Shown here: positions 1 to 8,583 of the stretch, piece by piece
How positions within the stretch are numbered: the first letter of the stretch is position 1
Layout of the letters: each line of letters opens with the position of its first letter
DNA from: Desulfovibrio sp. Fe33
GTDB taxonomy: Bacteria; Desulfobacterota; Desulfovibrionia; Desulfovibrionales; Desulfovibrionaceae
Reading direction: 5' to 3'
Assembly: GCF_028532725.1 (NCBI RefSeq)
Contig: NZ_JAQKGU010000010.1
Location: 96,328 to 160,327 of the forward strand
DNA: 64,000 nucleotides
Translations under genes and position numbers: made by a program
The notes under the pieces: generated by a model
Databases searched by the model: none
Told to the model about the DNA's origin: nothing
What the model saw: only the letters and a program-made list of their open reading frames with translations

Positions 1-1
1 G

Positions 2-262
2 GGGCTGGGCAGCGAGATGAAGCTGCAAATCCTCACCAAGCCGCTCAAGGACGTGGGGCTGGATATCTTCCTGGGGTACATCGACAGCCCGGACCAGCGG
101 CACCTGCCCGCCTATTTCAGCCTGGACGCGCACGCTTCCTGGCGGGTTTCCGACACGCTTCTGCTCGAACTCATCGGCCGGAACCTGAGCGGCTCAAACG
201 AGCAGTTCTCGGACCTTGCGGTGGGGCCGAGCGTGGACTGCCGCGTGACCTGGGATTTCTGA
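2..262 (+). CDS. TonB-dependent outer-membrane receptor, C-terminal fragment (5' end outside window)
   Basis: The open frame enters from the left edge and ends at a TGA, giving about 86 residues. The sequence alternates in the way of outer-membrane beta strands, with a segment resembling the last strands of TonB-dependent receptors (LPAYFSLDAHASWRVSDTLL, then LELIGRNLSG). It ends in the aromatic C-terminal signature VTWDF that is typical of barrel proteins recognised by BamA. The stop overlaps the start of the next gene by one base, so it is co-transcribed with the YfiR-like gene and the sensor kinase. The ligand cannot be judged from this fragment. The family assignment rests on the terminal strands and the context and is moderately sure. 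Confidence 0.7.
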   Translation, partial: GLGSEMKLQILTKPLKDVGLDIFLGYIDSPDQRHLPAYFSLDAHASWRVSDTLLLELIGRNLSGSNEQFSDLAVGPSVDCRVTWDF

Positions 263-804
263 TGAGCTTGTTGCGGCCGATATTTTTCGCGGTCCTCGCC
301 TGGACGGTTTTCGCTTCACCGTACCAGGCGTGCGGCGGGACCCGCCTGACTGCGGAACCGGACCAGTTGCGGGCGCTTTACGTGCAGCGGCTGGTTAAAT
401 ATGTGACTTGGCCGCACGGCGCGGGGCCGGCCCCGGGAGAACCCTTCGTGGTCGCGGCCACGGACCCGGCGCGGCTGCGGCCCTATTTCCCGGATTCCGA
501 TGCGGAGGGCGACGGCCCCCGTTTCCGGCTGGTCCAGTGGCCCGCCGAGTGCCACGTCCTGGTCCTGGCCGGGGCGTCCCGGCGCGAAGGCGCGGCCATC
601 CTCCGGCGGGTGGCGGACCTGCCCGTGCTGACCATTGCCCAGGACCCCGAGGGGCCGGAGCAGGGCGCGGTCATCAATTTCTACATGCAGGGCGGCAGGC
701 TCAAGCTGGAGGTGAACCCCGAAGCGGCCGGACGCGCGGGGCTGGGGGTCAGTTCGCGGCTTATGCAGTTGGCCCGCATTTATCGGGGAGGCGTCCATGA
801 GTGA
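262..804 (+). CDS. YfiR/DUF4154-family periplasmic protein
   Basis: 180 residues with an N-terminal signal peptide (hydrophobic residues about 5-20, probable cleavage near residues 22-25). The core matches the YfiR/DUF4154 pattern: an early LRALYVQRLVKYVTWP segment, a central strand where a Cys-His pair (ECHVLVLAG) precedes a Ser/Arg turn, and the late VINFYMQGGRLKLEVNPEAA segment with a final alpha helix. In Pseudomonas, YfiR is a periplasmic repressor of the membrane sensor YfiN. Here the ATG overlaps the TonB-receptor stop by one base, and its own stop lies inside the downstream sensor kinase gene. A role in repressing that sensor is inferred from the family and the order of genes. Confidence 0.8.
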   Translation: MSLLRPIFFAVLAWTVFASPYQACGGTRLTAEPDQLRALYVQRLVKYVTWPHGAGPAPGEPFVVAATDPARLRPYFPDSDAEGDGPRFRLVQWPAECHVLVLAGASRREGAAILRRVADLPVLTIAQDPEGPEQGAVINFYMQGGRLKLEVNPEAAGRAGLGVSSRLMQLARIYRGGVHE

Positions 805-2302
805 TGCCAAAGTGACCCCCCTGGGCCGGAAGATCGTGGCGGCCATTCTCGGGACGACGCTGCTGGCCCTCGCATTGAGCTTCTTCCTCAACGCCATCCC
901 CCTGGTCCATGCCTACCGCCAGGAGGGCGCGGACAAGGCCCGCACCCTGGCGGGGCTCATGGCCGCGTCCCTGGTCGCGCCGGTGGATTTCGACGATCCC
1001 GAGGCCGCGGCCGAGAACCTTCGGACCCTGTCCCTGACGCCCGACGTGCTGGGAGCTGCGGTTTATCTCGCCGACGGCTCGACTCTCGCCGTCTGGGGCG
1101 CGCCTCTTTCCTGCGAAGTCCCGCCCAAGCCGGGCGTGCGATCCGCACTGTCTTCCCTGACCGTGGTCTCGCCCGTTCCGTCGGGCCGCGCTGGATGCGT
1201 GGTGGCGCTGGACGTTTCGCTGGCCGGGCAGTGGGGGCTGCTCAGGTCCTATCTCGTCAGCGGGGCGCTTATCCTGCTCGGCGTGTTCGTCTTCTGCTTC
1301 AAGCTGGCCGGAACCTTCCGGCGCAGGCTGGGCGATCCCCTGCGCGAACTGACCGAGGCGGTCGACGCCATCTCCGCCAGCCGGGATTATTCGCGGCGGG
1401 TGGACTACGTGAGCAACGACGAGCTGGGCGTGCTCGTGACCGAGTTCAACGCCATGCTCGAACGCATCCAGGACCGCGACGCGCGGCTGAACCGGCATCG
1501 GGAGATGCTTGAGCAGAGAGTGGAGGAGCGGACTCTCCAGCTCAAGGTCAAGCAGTTGGAGCTGCTCAGGAACAACCGCCAGTTGCACAGCGAGATACAG
1601 CGGCGCGGACAGGCCGAGATGATCCGGGAGGAGGTGGAGCGCATCAACCGCCATGACCTCAAGTCGGGCCTGAGCCTGGTCATCGGCTATCCTGAGCTGT
1701 TGCTCCAGCAGGGGGGCCTGACCCCTGAACAGGCCAAGCTCATCAAGCGCATCCGGGCGGCCGGGTACCGGATGCTGGACATGATCCGCAATCATCTGGA
1801 CATGTTCAAGATGGAGAAGGGCGTCTACGCCCTCAACCGGCTGCCGACCGATCTGGTCGAGACCCTGTGCGATCTCGAAGAGGAGCTCGCCCCGCAGCTC
1901 AACAGTTCCGGGGTGCGTCTGGTCATCCGCCTCGACGGCCGGGACGTGGTCGGCGACGAGACCTTCACCGTGTCCGGCGAGGGGCCCCTTTTGCGGACCA
2001 TGTGCCGCAATCTCGTCCAGAACGCCATCGAGGCTTCCGGCCCCGGCGACGAGGTGGCGGTCTTTCTGGAGCGGGGCGAACGTCCGACCCTGACCGTGAC
2101 CAACCCCGCGCCTGTGCCTGCGGAAATCCGGGAACGGTTTTTCGAGAAATACGTTACCTGCGGCAAGGAAAACGGCACCGGCCTCGGCACCTACTTTGCG
2201 GCGCTTATCGCCCGCACCCACGGCGCGGACATTACCATGAACACCGGCGAGCGGAACGGCACCACCTTGCGCATCGCCTTTCGCAGCCCGGCGAACCGCT
2301 GA
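797..2302 (+). CDS. YfiN-like membrane sensor with HAMP and histidine-kinase output
   Basis: 501 residues. A membrane helix at about 13-35 is followed by a periplasmic region of about 110 residues of CHASE8/YfiN type, a second membrane helix at about 147-170, a HAMP domain (about 172-228) and a long coiled coil to about 280. A dimerisation helix carries the probable phospho-accepting His in INRHDLKSG (near residue 285). The C-terminal HATPase domain shows an N-box (NLVQNAIEASG) and G-box (GTGLGTYFA). The start is internal to the end of the YfiR-like gene (8-base overlap), which argues for translational coupling. YfiN proteins normally end in a GGDEF domain; here the output is a kinase, and no response regulator gene is adjacent. 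The gene is followed by a strong bidirectional terminator. Confidence 0.85.
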   Translation: MSDAKVTPLGRKIVAAILGTTLLALALSFFLNAIPLVHAYRQEGADKARTLAGLMAASLVAPVDFDDPEAAAENLRTLSLTPDVLGAAVYLADGSTLAVWGAPLSCEVPPKPGVRSALSSLTVVSPVPSGRAGCVVALDVSLAGQWGLLRSYLVSGALILLGVFVFCFKLAGTFRRRLGDPLRELTEAVDAISASRDYSRRVDYVSNDELGVLVTEFNAMLERIQDRDARLNRHREMLEQRVEERTLQLKVKQLELLRNNRQLHSEIQRRGQAEMIREEVERINRHDLKSGLSLVIGYPELLLQQGGLTPEQAKLIKRIRAAGYRMLDMIRNHLDMFKMEKGVYALNRLPTDLVETLCDLEEELAPQLNSSGVRLVIRLDGRDVVGDETFTVSGEGPLLRTMCRNLVQNAIEASGPGDEVAVFLERGERPTLTVTNPAPVPAEIRERFFEKYVTCGKENGTGLGTYFAALIARTHGADITMNTGERNGTTLRIAFRSPANR

Positions 2303-2315
2303 TCGGAAAGGAAAA

Positions 2316-2342
2316 GGGCCGCCGGATGTGTTCCGGCGGCCC
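2316..2342. terminator. Bidirectional rho-independent terminator
   Basis: An 11-bp perfect GC-rich stem (GGGCCGCCGGA / TCCGGCGGCCC) has a 5-base loop. It is followed by TTT on the plus strand and by TTTTCC on the minus strand. It lies between the convergent sensor kinase and RND pump genes and suits both. Confidence 0.85.
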
Positions 2343-2353
2343 TTTGACGCGTG

Positions 2354-5300
2354 CTATTCGGTCGGATGCAGGCTTGGATTGAGGTCGCTCCCGCGCTGGA
2401 TGACCTTCGGGTCCCACTCGTATCCCTTGAACCGCTGGCGGAAGAAGATGGAGTAGAGGACCGGGCAGAGGACCAGGGTGAGGACCGTGGCGACCGTCAG
2501 GCCGGACATGATGAGGTTGGCCATGGGCCGCCACATTTCGCCGCCCTGGAGGGAGAGCGGGACCATGCCGATGATGGTCGTGGTGGCGGTCATGATGATG
2601 GGCCGGGCGCGCTCCAGGGAGGAGAGCACGATGGCGTCGGCCAGGTTCAGCCCCCGGCCGCGTTGAATCTCGATGCGGTCGATGAGCATGATGGCGTTGT
2701 TCACGATGATGCCCAGCAGGGAGATCATGCCGAGCATGGGCATGAAGCCGAAGGGCGAGTTCGTGGCCAACATGCCCGTGGTGATGCCGATGAGCATGGG
2801 CGGCAGGGTGAGCAGGATTATCAGCGGCCGCCGGATGGAGTTGAACTGGAATATGAGCACCAGCACGAGCAGTCCCATGGCCAGGGGCATGTTCGCGTTG
2901 ATGGCCGCCTGGGCCTTCGCGCTCTCTTCGAACTCGCCGCCGTACTCCACCGTGTAGCCTATCGGCCAGTCTCCCTTGTCCATGAGCTGCCGAACGGCCG
3001 GGCGGACCTTGTTCAGGATGGACAGGGCGAAGTAGCCGTCGGCCACGTCCGCCTTGATGGTCATGGTCCGGGCCTGGTCGCGGCGGCGGATGTCCGAGGG
3101 CTGCCAGTCCAGATGGGTGCTCGCCACCTGGGACAGCGGCACGCTCTCGCCGGTGTCGTAGGAGTAGACGTTCAGGCTGTCGATTTTGTCCAGGCGGTTG
3201 CGGAATCCCTCGTCGTTGCGGAGCAGGATGGGGATGATGGTGTCGCCCTCGCGGTAGTTGGAGGCGGTCAGCCCGGACATGGCGGTCTGAAGGGAAACGG
3301 CCACGTCGAAGCTGGACAGCCCGGCCTCCCGCGCCTTGTCCTGGTCCACCTTGACGATCATCTTCTTCGTCCACTGGCCCCAGTCGTCCCAGACGCGGGT
3401 GACGCCCTCCTGCTCCTCCACGACGGGCAGGATTTTGTCGCGCAGGGCGTAGAGGGTCTTGATGTTCGGTCCGGACAGGCGGATTTGCAGTTTGGCTCCC
3501 ACCGGCGGGCCGTTCATGAGCTTGTTCAGGCTGTAGTCCGCGTCGGGGAAGCCCTCTTCCAATGCCTGGCGTGTGCGTTTGATGACCTGGTCCACGCTCT
3601 CCACGGACTTGGTGTTGACCACGAAGGTGGCCAGGTTGTCGTTCTTCTGCTCGATGTTGAGCGGCAGATACCAGCGGGGACCGCCGTGGCCGACGAACAC
3701 GCCCACGCTGTTCACGTCCTCGTCGGCGAGGAGGATTTTCTCCAGCCGTTCCGCGCGCCGTTCGGTGGCGGTGATGTCCGTACCGTAGGGCTGCCAGAAG
3801 TCGATGGTGAACTGGGCCCGTTCGTTGGGCGGGAAGAATATCTTGGGCACGTACCGGAACGCCCATCCTGAGACCATGCAGCCTGCGAGGATCAACGCCA
3901 GGAACATGGTGCGGTGGCGAAGGCTCCACAGGAGCAGTCCGCGGTAGCTCTGGTACAGCCTGCTTGAAAAGGTCTGGACGGCCTGCTTGGGCTTGAGCAG
4001 GTAGAAGCACATCATGGGCACCATGGACATGGACAGTCCCCACGAGCAGGCCAGGGTCAGGGATACCACGATGAACAGGGAGGTGCAGAACTCGCCCACA
4101 GGGTGGGTGGTGGCCAGCGGGATGGGCAGGAAGGCGAAAACAGTGGTCAGGGACGCGGCCAGCAGCGGCATCCACAGCTCGCTCACCGCGCCGGTTGTGG
4201 CCTTGAGCCGGTCCTCGCCCGAGGCGAGGCGGACCAGGATGGCCTCGGACACGACCACGCCGTTGTCCACCAGGATGCCCAGCGAGATAATCAGCGAGGC
4301 GATGGACACCCGTTGCAGCCCCACGTCGAGGTAGGGCATGAGCGCGATGCAGCCGAGCATGGCCATGGGCACCAGGGACCCGGCGATGACGCCCGTGCGC
4401 AGACCGGCGAAAAGCAGGATGATGACCACCACGAAGGCGAAGGATTCGATCAGGTTGATCGTGAAATCGTTGATGGCCTTGTTGACGTAGTCCGGCTGGA
4501 AGACCAGCACGTCGGCGTCAAGGCCCACGTACATTGCGGCCCTGAGTTCGTCGAGCCGCTTGGCGACCCGTTCGCCCAGTTCGGCGATGTTGCCTCCGTC
4601 GGCCATGGATACGGCGAGCATGAGGCTCGGCTTGCCGTTGAACCGGGTCAGGGTGGTCGGCGGGTCGGAGAAGCCGCGCGAGATGTCGGTCACATCGGCC
4701 AGGCGGACCGAGGTCTTCTTGCCCGGCGGGCGGATGGCCAGGGAGTATATGTCCTCCACGCCCTTGAATTCGCCCGTGGGTTCGATGACGATGCGCTCCG
4801 GGCCGACCATGCTCGAACCGCTGGGTTGGAGGGTGTTCTGGCTGTCGATCATCTTGGCCAGGACGAATGGGCTTATCCCGGCGGTGGCCATGCGGGAGTT
4901 GGTGAAGTCCACGAAGATGCGCTCGCCCTGTTCGCCCCATCTCTCGACCTTGCCCACGCCCTTGATCTTGAGCAGTTCGTCGCGCAGGTCGTCGGCCGCG
5001 TCCTTGAGCTCGCGGTAGGAGAACCCGTCGCCGGTGAGGGCGACGACGATGCCGTACACGTCGCCGAACTCATCGTTGACCAGCGGCGTCATGGCCTCGG
5101 CGGGCAGATCCGATCCGGCGTCATCCACCTTGTTGCGCAGTTTCTGCCAATAGGGCTGCATGTCCTTGATGGTGTCGTTGAACTCCACTTCGATGATGGA
5201 CAGGCCGGACATGGACTGGGACTTGACGGTCTTGACCCCGTCGATTTCGCGGATTCTCTCCTCCAGCTTGTCCGTGACCAGCTCCTCCACCCGCTGGGGC

Positions 5301-5464
5301 GACGCGCCGGGGAAGACCGTGGATATCACGCCGGTGCGGATGGTGAAATCCGGGTCCTCGCTTTTCGGAATGGAGAAGAAAGTCATCACTCCGCTCACCG
5401 CGATGAGCAGGAAGAGGACGATGGAGGTGCGGTTGTTGGTGATGCACCATTTGGCCAGGTTCAT
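2354..5464 (-). CDS. RND-family efflux pump inner-membrane permease
   Basis: 1036 residues, the usual length of RND exporters. It has an N-terminal membrane helix (about 10-30), a first large periplasmic loop beginning PKSEDPDFTIRTGVISTVFPG, a six-helix block around 340-530, a second periplasmic loop (about 560-870) and a second helix block to about 1015. The proton-relay region of helix 4 reads GILVDNGVVVSEA near residue 400. The usual Asp-Asp pair of AcrB is therefore Asp-Asn here, while Lys in the second helix block is replaced by a less polar stretch (LLGIIVNNAIMLID). It starts directly downstream of its membrane fusion partner (2-base gap) in a TetR-controlled operon. An exported substrate cannot be named. 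No outer-membrane factor gene is present in the operon. Confidence 0.9.
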   Translation of the reverse strand: MNLAKWCITNNRTSIVLFLLIAVSGVMTFFSIPKSEDPDFTIRTGVISTVFPGASPQRVEELVTDKLEERIREIDGVKTVKSQSMSGLSIIEVEFNDTIKDMQPYWQKLRNKVDDAGSDLPAEAMTPLVNDEFGDVYGIVVALTGDGFSYRELKDAADDLRDELLKIKGVGKVERWGEQGERIFVDFTNSRMATAGISPFVLAKMIDSQNTLQPSGSSMVGPERIVIEPTGEFKGVEDIYSLAIRPPGKKTSVRLADVTDISRGFSDPPTTLTRFNGKPSLMLAVSMADGGNIAELGERVAKRLDELRAAMYVGLDADVLVFQPDYVNKAINDFTINLIESFAFVVVIILLFAGLRTGVIAGSLVPMAMLGCIALMPYLDVGLQRVSIASLIISLGILVDNGVVVSEAILVRLASGEDRLKATTGAVSELWMPLLAASLTTVFAFLPIPLATTHPVGEFCTSLFIVVSLTLACSWGLSMSMVPMMCFYLLKPKQAVQTFSSRLYQSYRGLLLWSLRHRTMFLALILAGCMVSGWAFRYVPKIFFPPNERAQFTIDFWQPYGTDITATERRAERLEKILLADEDVNSVGVFVGHGGPRWYLPLNIEQKNDNLATFVVNTKSVESVDQVIKRTRQALEEGFPDADYSLNKLMNGPPVGAKLQIRLSGPNIKTLYALRDKILPVVEEQEGVTRVWDDWGQWTKKMIVKVDQDKAREAGLSSFDVAVSLQTAMSGLTASNYREGDTIIPILLRNDEGFRNRLDKIDSLNVYSYDTGESVPLSQVASTHLDWQPSDIRRRDQARTMTIKADVADGYFALSILNKVRPAVRQLMDKGDWPIGYTVEYGGEFEESAKAQAAINANMPLAMGLLVLVLIFQFNSIRRPLIILLTLPPMLIGITTGMLATNSPFGFMPMLGMISLLGIIVNNAIMLIDRIEIQRGRGLNLADAIVLSSLERARPIIMTATTTIIGMVPLSLQGGEMWRPMANLIMSGLTVATVLTLVLCPVLYSIFFRQRFKGYEWDPKVIQRGSDLNPSLHPTE

Positions 5465-5466
5465 GG

Positions 5467-6558
5467 TCAGCCCTCCGCCCCGCTGTCGAGGAGGCGGACC
5501 TTGCGTCCTTCCTCCAGGCTGTGCACGCCGCGGATGACCACCACATCGCCTTCATTCAGCCCTTCGAGGATTTCAAGACCGGCCGGGGTGAGTTGGCCCA
5601 CGGTGACGTCGCGCCGGGTCACGGAGGAGGTTTCGGGGGTCACCACCCACACGGCGTGAGCGCCGTCCGGTTCGCCGACCACGGCCACGGGCGGCAGGTA
5701 GAACGCCGCGTTCGCCCGGCCGAGGTTGATGAAGTTTACGTGGCCGGACATGCCGCTGCGCACCTGTCCCCCGACGTTTTCGAGATAGACCTTGACCGGA
5801 TAGGTCGAGCCGGAGCCGGATTCCACGCCGATCTCATGGACCGCGCCCTTCATGACCTTTCCGGGCAGGGCGTCGAAGGCCACGGACACCTCGTCCCCTT
5901 CCTTCACCCGGGAGATGAGCGTGTCGGGCACGCTGATGTACATCTTCATCTGGCGGCCCGCGTTGTAGGTGGCGATGGACTGGCCAGCGGACACGTTCTG
6001 GTGGAGGTCCGCCTCCGCTTCGCCGATCCAGCCGTCGAAAGGTGCGCGCAGGGTTGCGTAGCTCACTTGCTTGCGGGCGATGTCCAGTTGTTTGGCCGAA
6101 GCGCTGAGCCGGGCCTCGTAGGATTTGAAATCCGCCTCGATCTGGTCCAGCTCCCCGCGCGAGATGACCCGGCTCTCGAAGAGGCGGGAGTTGCGCTGCA
6201 TGTCGGCCTTGGCGCGTACGAAGTTGGCCCGGACCTGTTCCATGTCGGCTTCGGCCCGGCGAAGCTCAAGCTCGTAATCGGACGGGTCGAGGCGGGCGAT
6301 GATCTCGTCTTTGGCGAACCTGCGGCCGATCTGGTTTCCGGGGAAAAAGACGATTTTGCCGCCCACCCGGAAGGACAGTTTGGTGGCCAGGGCGTCCTCG
6401 GCCGTTCCTGCGAAGGACCAGAGTTTGCTGCTGTCGACCCGCACGGCCCTGGTGGTCTTGACCGGGCGCACCGGCTCGGGCACCGGTTCGGGAGAACGGT
6501 CGCAGGCGGCGAGGAGCGCCAGGCAGACAAGGGCGGCGGGGATGAGAAAACGGTTCAT
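5467..6558 (-). CDS. RND efflux membrane fusion lipoprotein (periplasmic adaptor)
   Basis: 363 residues starting at the ATG that overlaps the TetR stop codon (ATGA). The N-terminus MNRFLIPAALVCLALLAAC is a lipoprotein signal with a lipobox, and Cys19 is the lipidation site. A Pro-rich linker follows, then a lipoyl half-motif, an alpha-helical hairpin (about 90-160, rich in Arg/Glu/Ala), the second lipoyl half (YATLRAPFDGWIGEAEADLHQ... pattern) and beta-barrel/membrane-proximal domains. It bridges the RND permease to an outer-membrane channel. The gene lies 2 bases before the permease gene and is certainly co-transcribed with it. Confidence 0.9.
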   Translation of the reverse strand: MNRFLIPAALVCLALLAACDRSPEPVPEPVRPVKTTRAVRVDSSKLWSFAGTAEDALATKLSFRVGGKIVFFPGNQIGRRFAKDEIIARLDPSDYELELRRAEADMEQVRANFVRAKADMQRNSRLFESRVISRGELDQIEADFKSYEARLSASAKQLDIARKQVSYATLRAPFDGWIGEAEADLHQNVSAGQSIATYNAGRQMKMYISVPDTLISRVKEGDEVSVAFDALPGKVMKGAVHEIGVESGSGSTYPVKVYLENVGGQVRSGMSGHVNFINLGRANAAFYLPPVAVVGEPDGAHAVWVVTPETSSVTRRDVTVGQLTPAGLEILEGLNEGDVVVIRGVHSLEEGRKVRLLDSGAEG

Positions 6559-7238
6559 TGTGCGTTCTCCATGGGGAGGCCGAGCAGCCCCCTGATGCGG
6601 GTCTTGATGATCGGCGATATGTCTTTGAGATGGTTCTCGAAGGAGTCCCATCCTATGATTTTGCAGATGAGTCCGTGGCTTTCCAGGAGCTTGACGACGA
6701 TGCTGATGATGGCGTGGGCCGTGATGACCTCGTCCGCCTCGTTTCGGCAGTGGGCGGCGGTGCCGCGGACCAGGGTGCGCAGGGATTCCAGGTTGGGGCG
6801 GAAGAACAGCTCCTCCATCTTGGGATGAAGCTCGGAGGGGTGGACCAGCTCCCGCGAGATGATGACCGTTCCCCAGGCGTACTCCGTCCGGATCAGCAGC
6901 CCGTTGATGAGGGTGTCCATGAACCAGTCCGCCACGGCGGCTTTCTCCTCCGGGGTGTCCCCTGCCTCGGACAGCCTGGCTTCGACCGCCGGGGTGGGCG
7001 GATATATTTGATCCCGCACCTTGAATATCTCCCGGATGACGGCTTCGTACAGTCCGGCCTTGCCGCCGAAATGGTAGCTGACCGTGGCCAGGTTGACACC
7101 GGCCTCGGCGGCAAGGGTGCGCATGGATACGCCGTTGTACCCGTTCTGGGCGAAAAGCCGCGCGCCGGTGTAGATCAGCGTCGCGCGTGTTTCCTCGCCT
7201 TGGGCCTGCTTGAGGGATTTGCCTCCCTTTCTGCTCAT
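6555..7238 (-). CDS. TetR-family transcriptional regulator of the RND pump operon
   Basis: 227 residues from the ATG at 7238, chosen because GGAGG lies 8 bases upstream. An in-frame ATG at 7250 lacks this spacing. The N-terminal DNA-binding domain carries the typical TetR helix-turn-helix: ATLIYTGARLFAQNGYNGVS, then MRTLAAEAGVNLATVSYHFG and KAGLYEAVI. The C-terminal part (about 90-227) resembles the CecR/YbiH-type ligand domain (WGTVIISRELVHPS motif). It is the first gene of the operon and overlaps the adaptor start by four bases. An inverted repeat that overlaps the -35 box of its own promoter makes autorepression likely. Confidence 0.9.
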   Translation of the reverse strand: MSRKGGKSLKQAQGEETRATLIYTGARLFAQNGYNGVSMRTLAAEAGVNLATVSYHFGGKAGLYEAVIREIFKVRDQIYPPTPAVEARLSEAGDTPEEKAAVADWFMDTLINGLLIRTEYAWGTVIISRELVHPSELHPKMEELFFRPNLESLRTLVRGTAAHCRNEADEVITAHAIISIVVKLLESHGLICKIIGWDSFENHLKDISPIIKTRIRGLLGLPMENAQ

Positions 7239-7281
7239 GTCCGCCTCCATGGAACGGGTGTTGGAACAGGGAAAGCCGGAT

Positions 7282-7323
7282 GGATACTTCCCGTCATTGG
7301 TCTTTGTCAAACGTTCGTTTAAC
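7282..7323 (-). promoter_or_regulatory. Promoter with TetR-type operator for the TetR-adaptor-RND operon
   Basis: On the minus strand TTGACA (complement of 7305-7310) is followed after 17 bases by GTATCC (complement of 7282-7287). An inverted repeat at 7306-7323, GTCAAACG-TT-CGTTTAAC, has one mismatch and covers the -35 box. A repressor bound here would block the promoter. The remainder of the 310-base gap between 7239 and 7548 holds only the terminator at 7495-7528. Confidence 0.7.
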
Positions 7324-7494
7324 ATGAAAGAAGGCCTTGATCCAGTTCAATCGCCATTGCTCCATAGTGCCGGATAGGTTTCAAAAAACACGGATATAAT
7401 AGGAAGATAGCGGCTGAACGGATGAAGGGGAGCATGTGCTTGAGCGCGTTCTTCGCCGGATTCGTCTTTTCGGTAAACGGGGTGGCGTTCCAAC

Positions 7495-7528
7495 AAAAAA
7501 AGGCCGGGGTTGGGTCCGGCCTTTTTTT
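7495..7528 (-). terminator. Rho-independent terminator of the pot operon
   Basis: The stem AAAAAAAGGCCGG / CCGGCCTTTTTTT has an 8-base loop, giving a run of seven T on either strand. It lies 21 bases past the potD stop on the minus strand. Confidence 0.9.
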
Positions 7529-7548
7529 GTCTGAGATGGGGAGCGGGG

Positions 7549-8583
7549 CTATTCGTTGTCGCCCTTGAGCTTGACCCAGTAGTCTTCATAGATGTTCATG
7601 GCTTCGCCGATGTCGTCCTGGAACTCGCCGCGAGCGGCGATGTCGTCCGCGGGGTAGACGATGTCGTTGTCGCGCACGTCCTCGGGGATGAACGCCCGGG
7701 CCGCCGCGTTGGGTGTGGAGTAGCCCATCTCGGTGGAGATGGTGGCGGCCACGTCCGGGCGGAGGAGGTAGTTCAGGAAGGCGTAAGCCTCATCCAGGTT
7801 CTTGGCGCCCTTGGGGATGCACAGGGAGTCCATCCACAGGGAGAAGCCCTCCACGGGGTAGACGAACTTGATTTCCGGGTTTTCCTGGTTGGTGATGAAG
7901 GCTTCACCGTTCCAGACGACGCCCACGGTGACTTCGTTGGAAAGGAGCGCCTGCTTGGGCGAATCGGAGTCGAAGACGCGGACGTACGGCATGAGGGCCT
8001 TGAGGCGTTCGAAGGCCTCCTGGAGGTGCGCCGGGTCGGTTTCGTTCAAGGAGTAGCCCAGGCTTTTCAGGGCGATGGCGAAGACGTCGCGGGGGTCGTT
8101 GGGCAGGAGCAAGTGGCCCTTCATTTCGGGTTTCCAGAGGTCCTTGAAGGACGTGACGGCGTCCTCAGCCAGGGCGCCGGTGTTCACGGCGATGCCGGTG
8201 GAGCCCCACATGTACGGCACGGAGTAGGTGTTGTCCGGGTCAAAGGGCTGGTCCGTGAACTTGGCGGAAAGATTCTTGAAGTTCGGCAGCTTGGACTTGT
8301 CGAGGGGCAGGAGCATGTCCTGGCGGCGCATGAGGCCCACGTAATCGGAAGAGGGCACGACGAGGTCGTAGCCGTCGCCCGCCAGCTTGATCTTGGCGTA
8401 CAGGGCTTCGTTGCTGTCGTAGGTGGACAGGTGGACCTTGATGCCGGTTTCCTTGGTGAATGCCTCGACGACCTCGTCCGGGATGTATTCGGACCAGATG
8501 TAGAGGTACAGCTCCCCACTGCCGGCAAGTGCCGGAACCGCGAGGATGAGAGTCAGGACGATTGCAAGCAGTGTTTTTTTCAT
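7549..8583 (-). CDS. potD: Spermidine/putrescine ABC transporter substrate-binding protein
   Basis: 344 residues. A clear Sec signal peptide (MKKTLLAIVLTLILAVPALA, cleavage after residue 20) is followed by the PotD/PotF start GELYLYIWSEYIPDEVVEAF, the hinge segments SYDSNEALYAKIK-like and YDLVVPSSDYV, and YSVPYMWGSTGIAVN. Trp/Asp positions used for polyamine binding in this family are present (VVWNGEAF, FSLWMDSLCIPKG). It overlaps the permease gene potC by four bases and is the last gene of potABCD. It captures polyamines in the periplasm. The exact choice between spermidine and putrescine cannot be read from sequence. Confidence 0.92.
   Translation of the reverse strand: MKKTLLAIVLTLILAVPALAGSGELYLYIWSEYIPDEVVEAFTKETGIKVHLSTYDSNEALYAKIKLAGDGYDLVVPSSDYVGLMRRQDMLLPLDKSKLPNFKNLSAKFTDQPFDPDNTYSVPYMWGSTGIAVNTGALAEDAVTSFKDLWKPEMKGHLLLPNDPRDVFAIALKSLGYSLNETDPAHLQEAFERLKALMPYVRVFDSDSPKQALLSNEVTVGVVWNGEAFITNQENPEIKFVYPVEGFSLWMDSLCIPKGAKNLDEAYAFLNYLLRPDVAATISTEMGYSTPNAAARAFIPEDVRDNDIVYPADDIAARGEFQDDIGEAMNIYEDYWVKLKGDNE

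Noticed and set aside
2351..3871. Long plus-strand frame opposite the first RND pump (and similar long frames opposite the second pump, glycogen genes and ttrA)
   Set aside because: High GC gives long shadow frames on the other strand; their residue composition (His/Asp/Gly/Val-rich) shows no domains.
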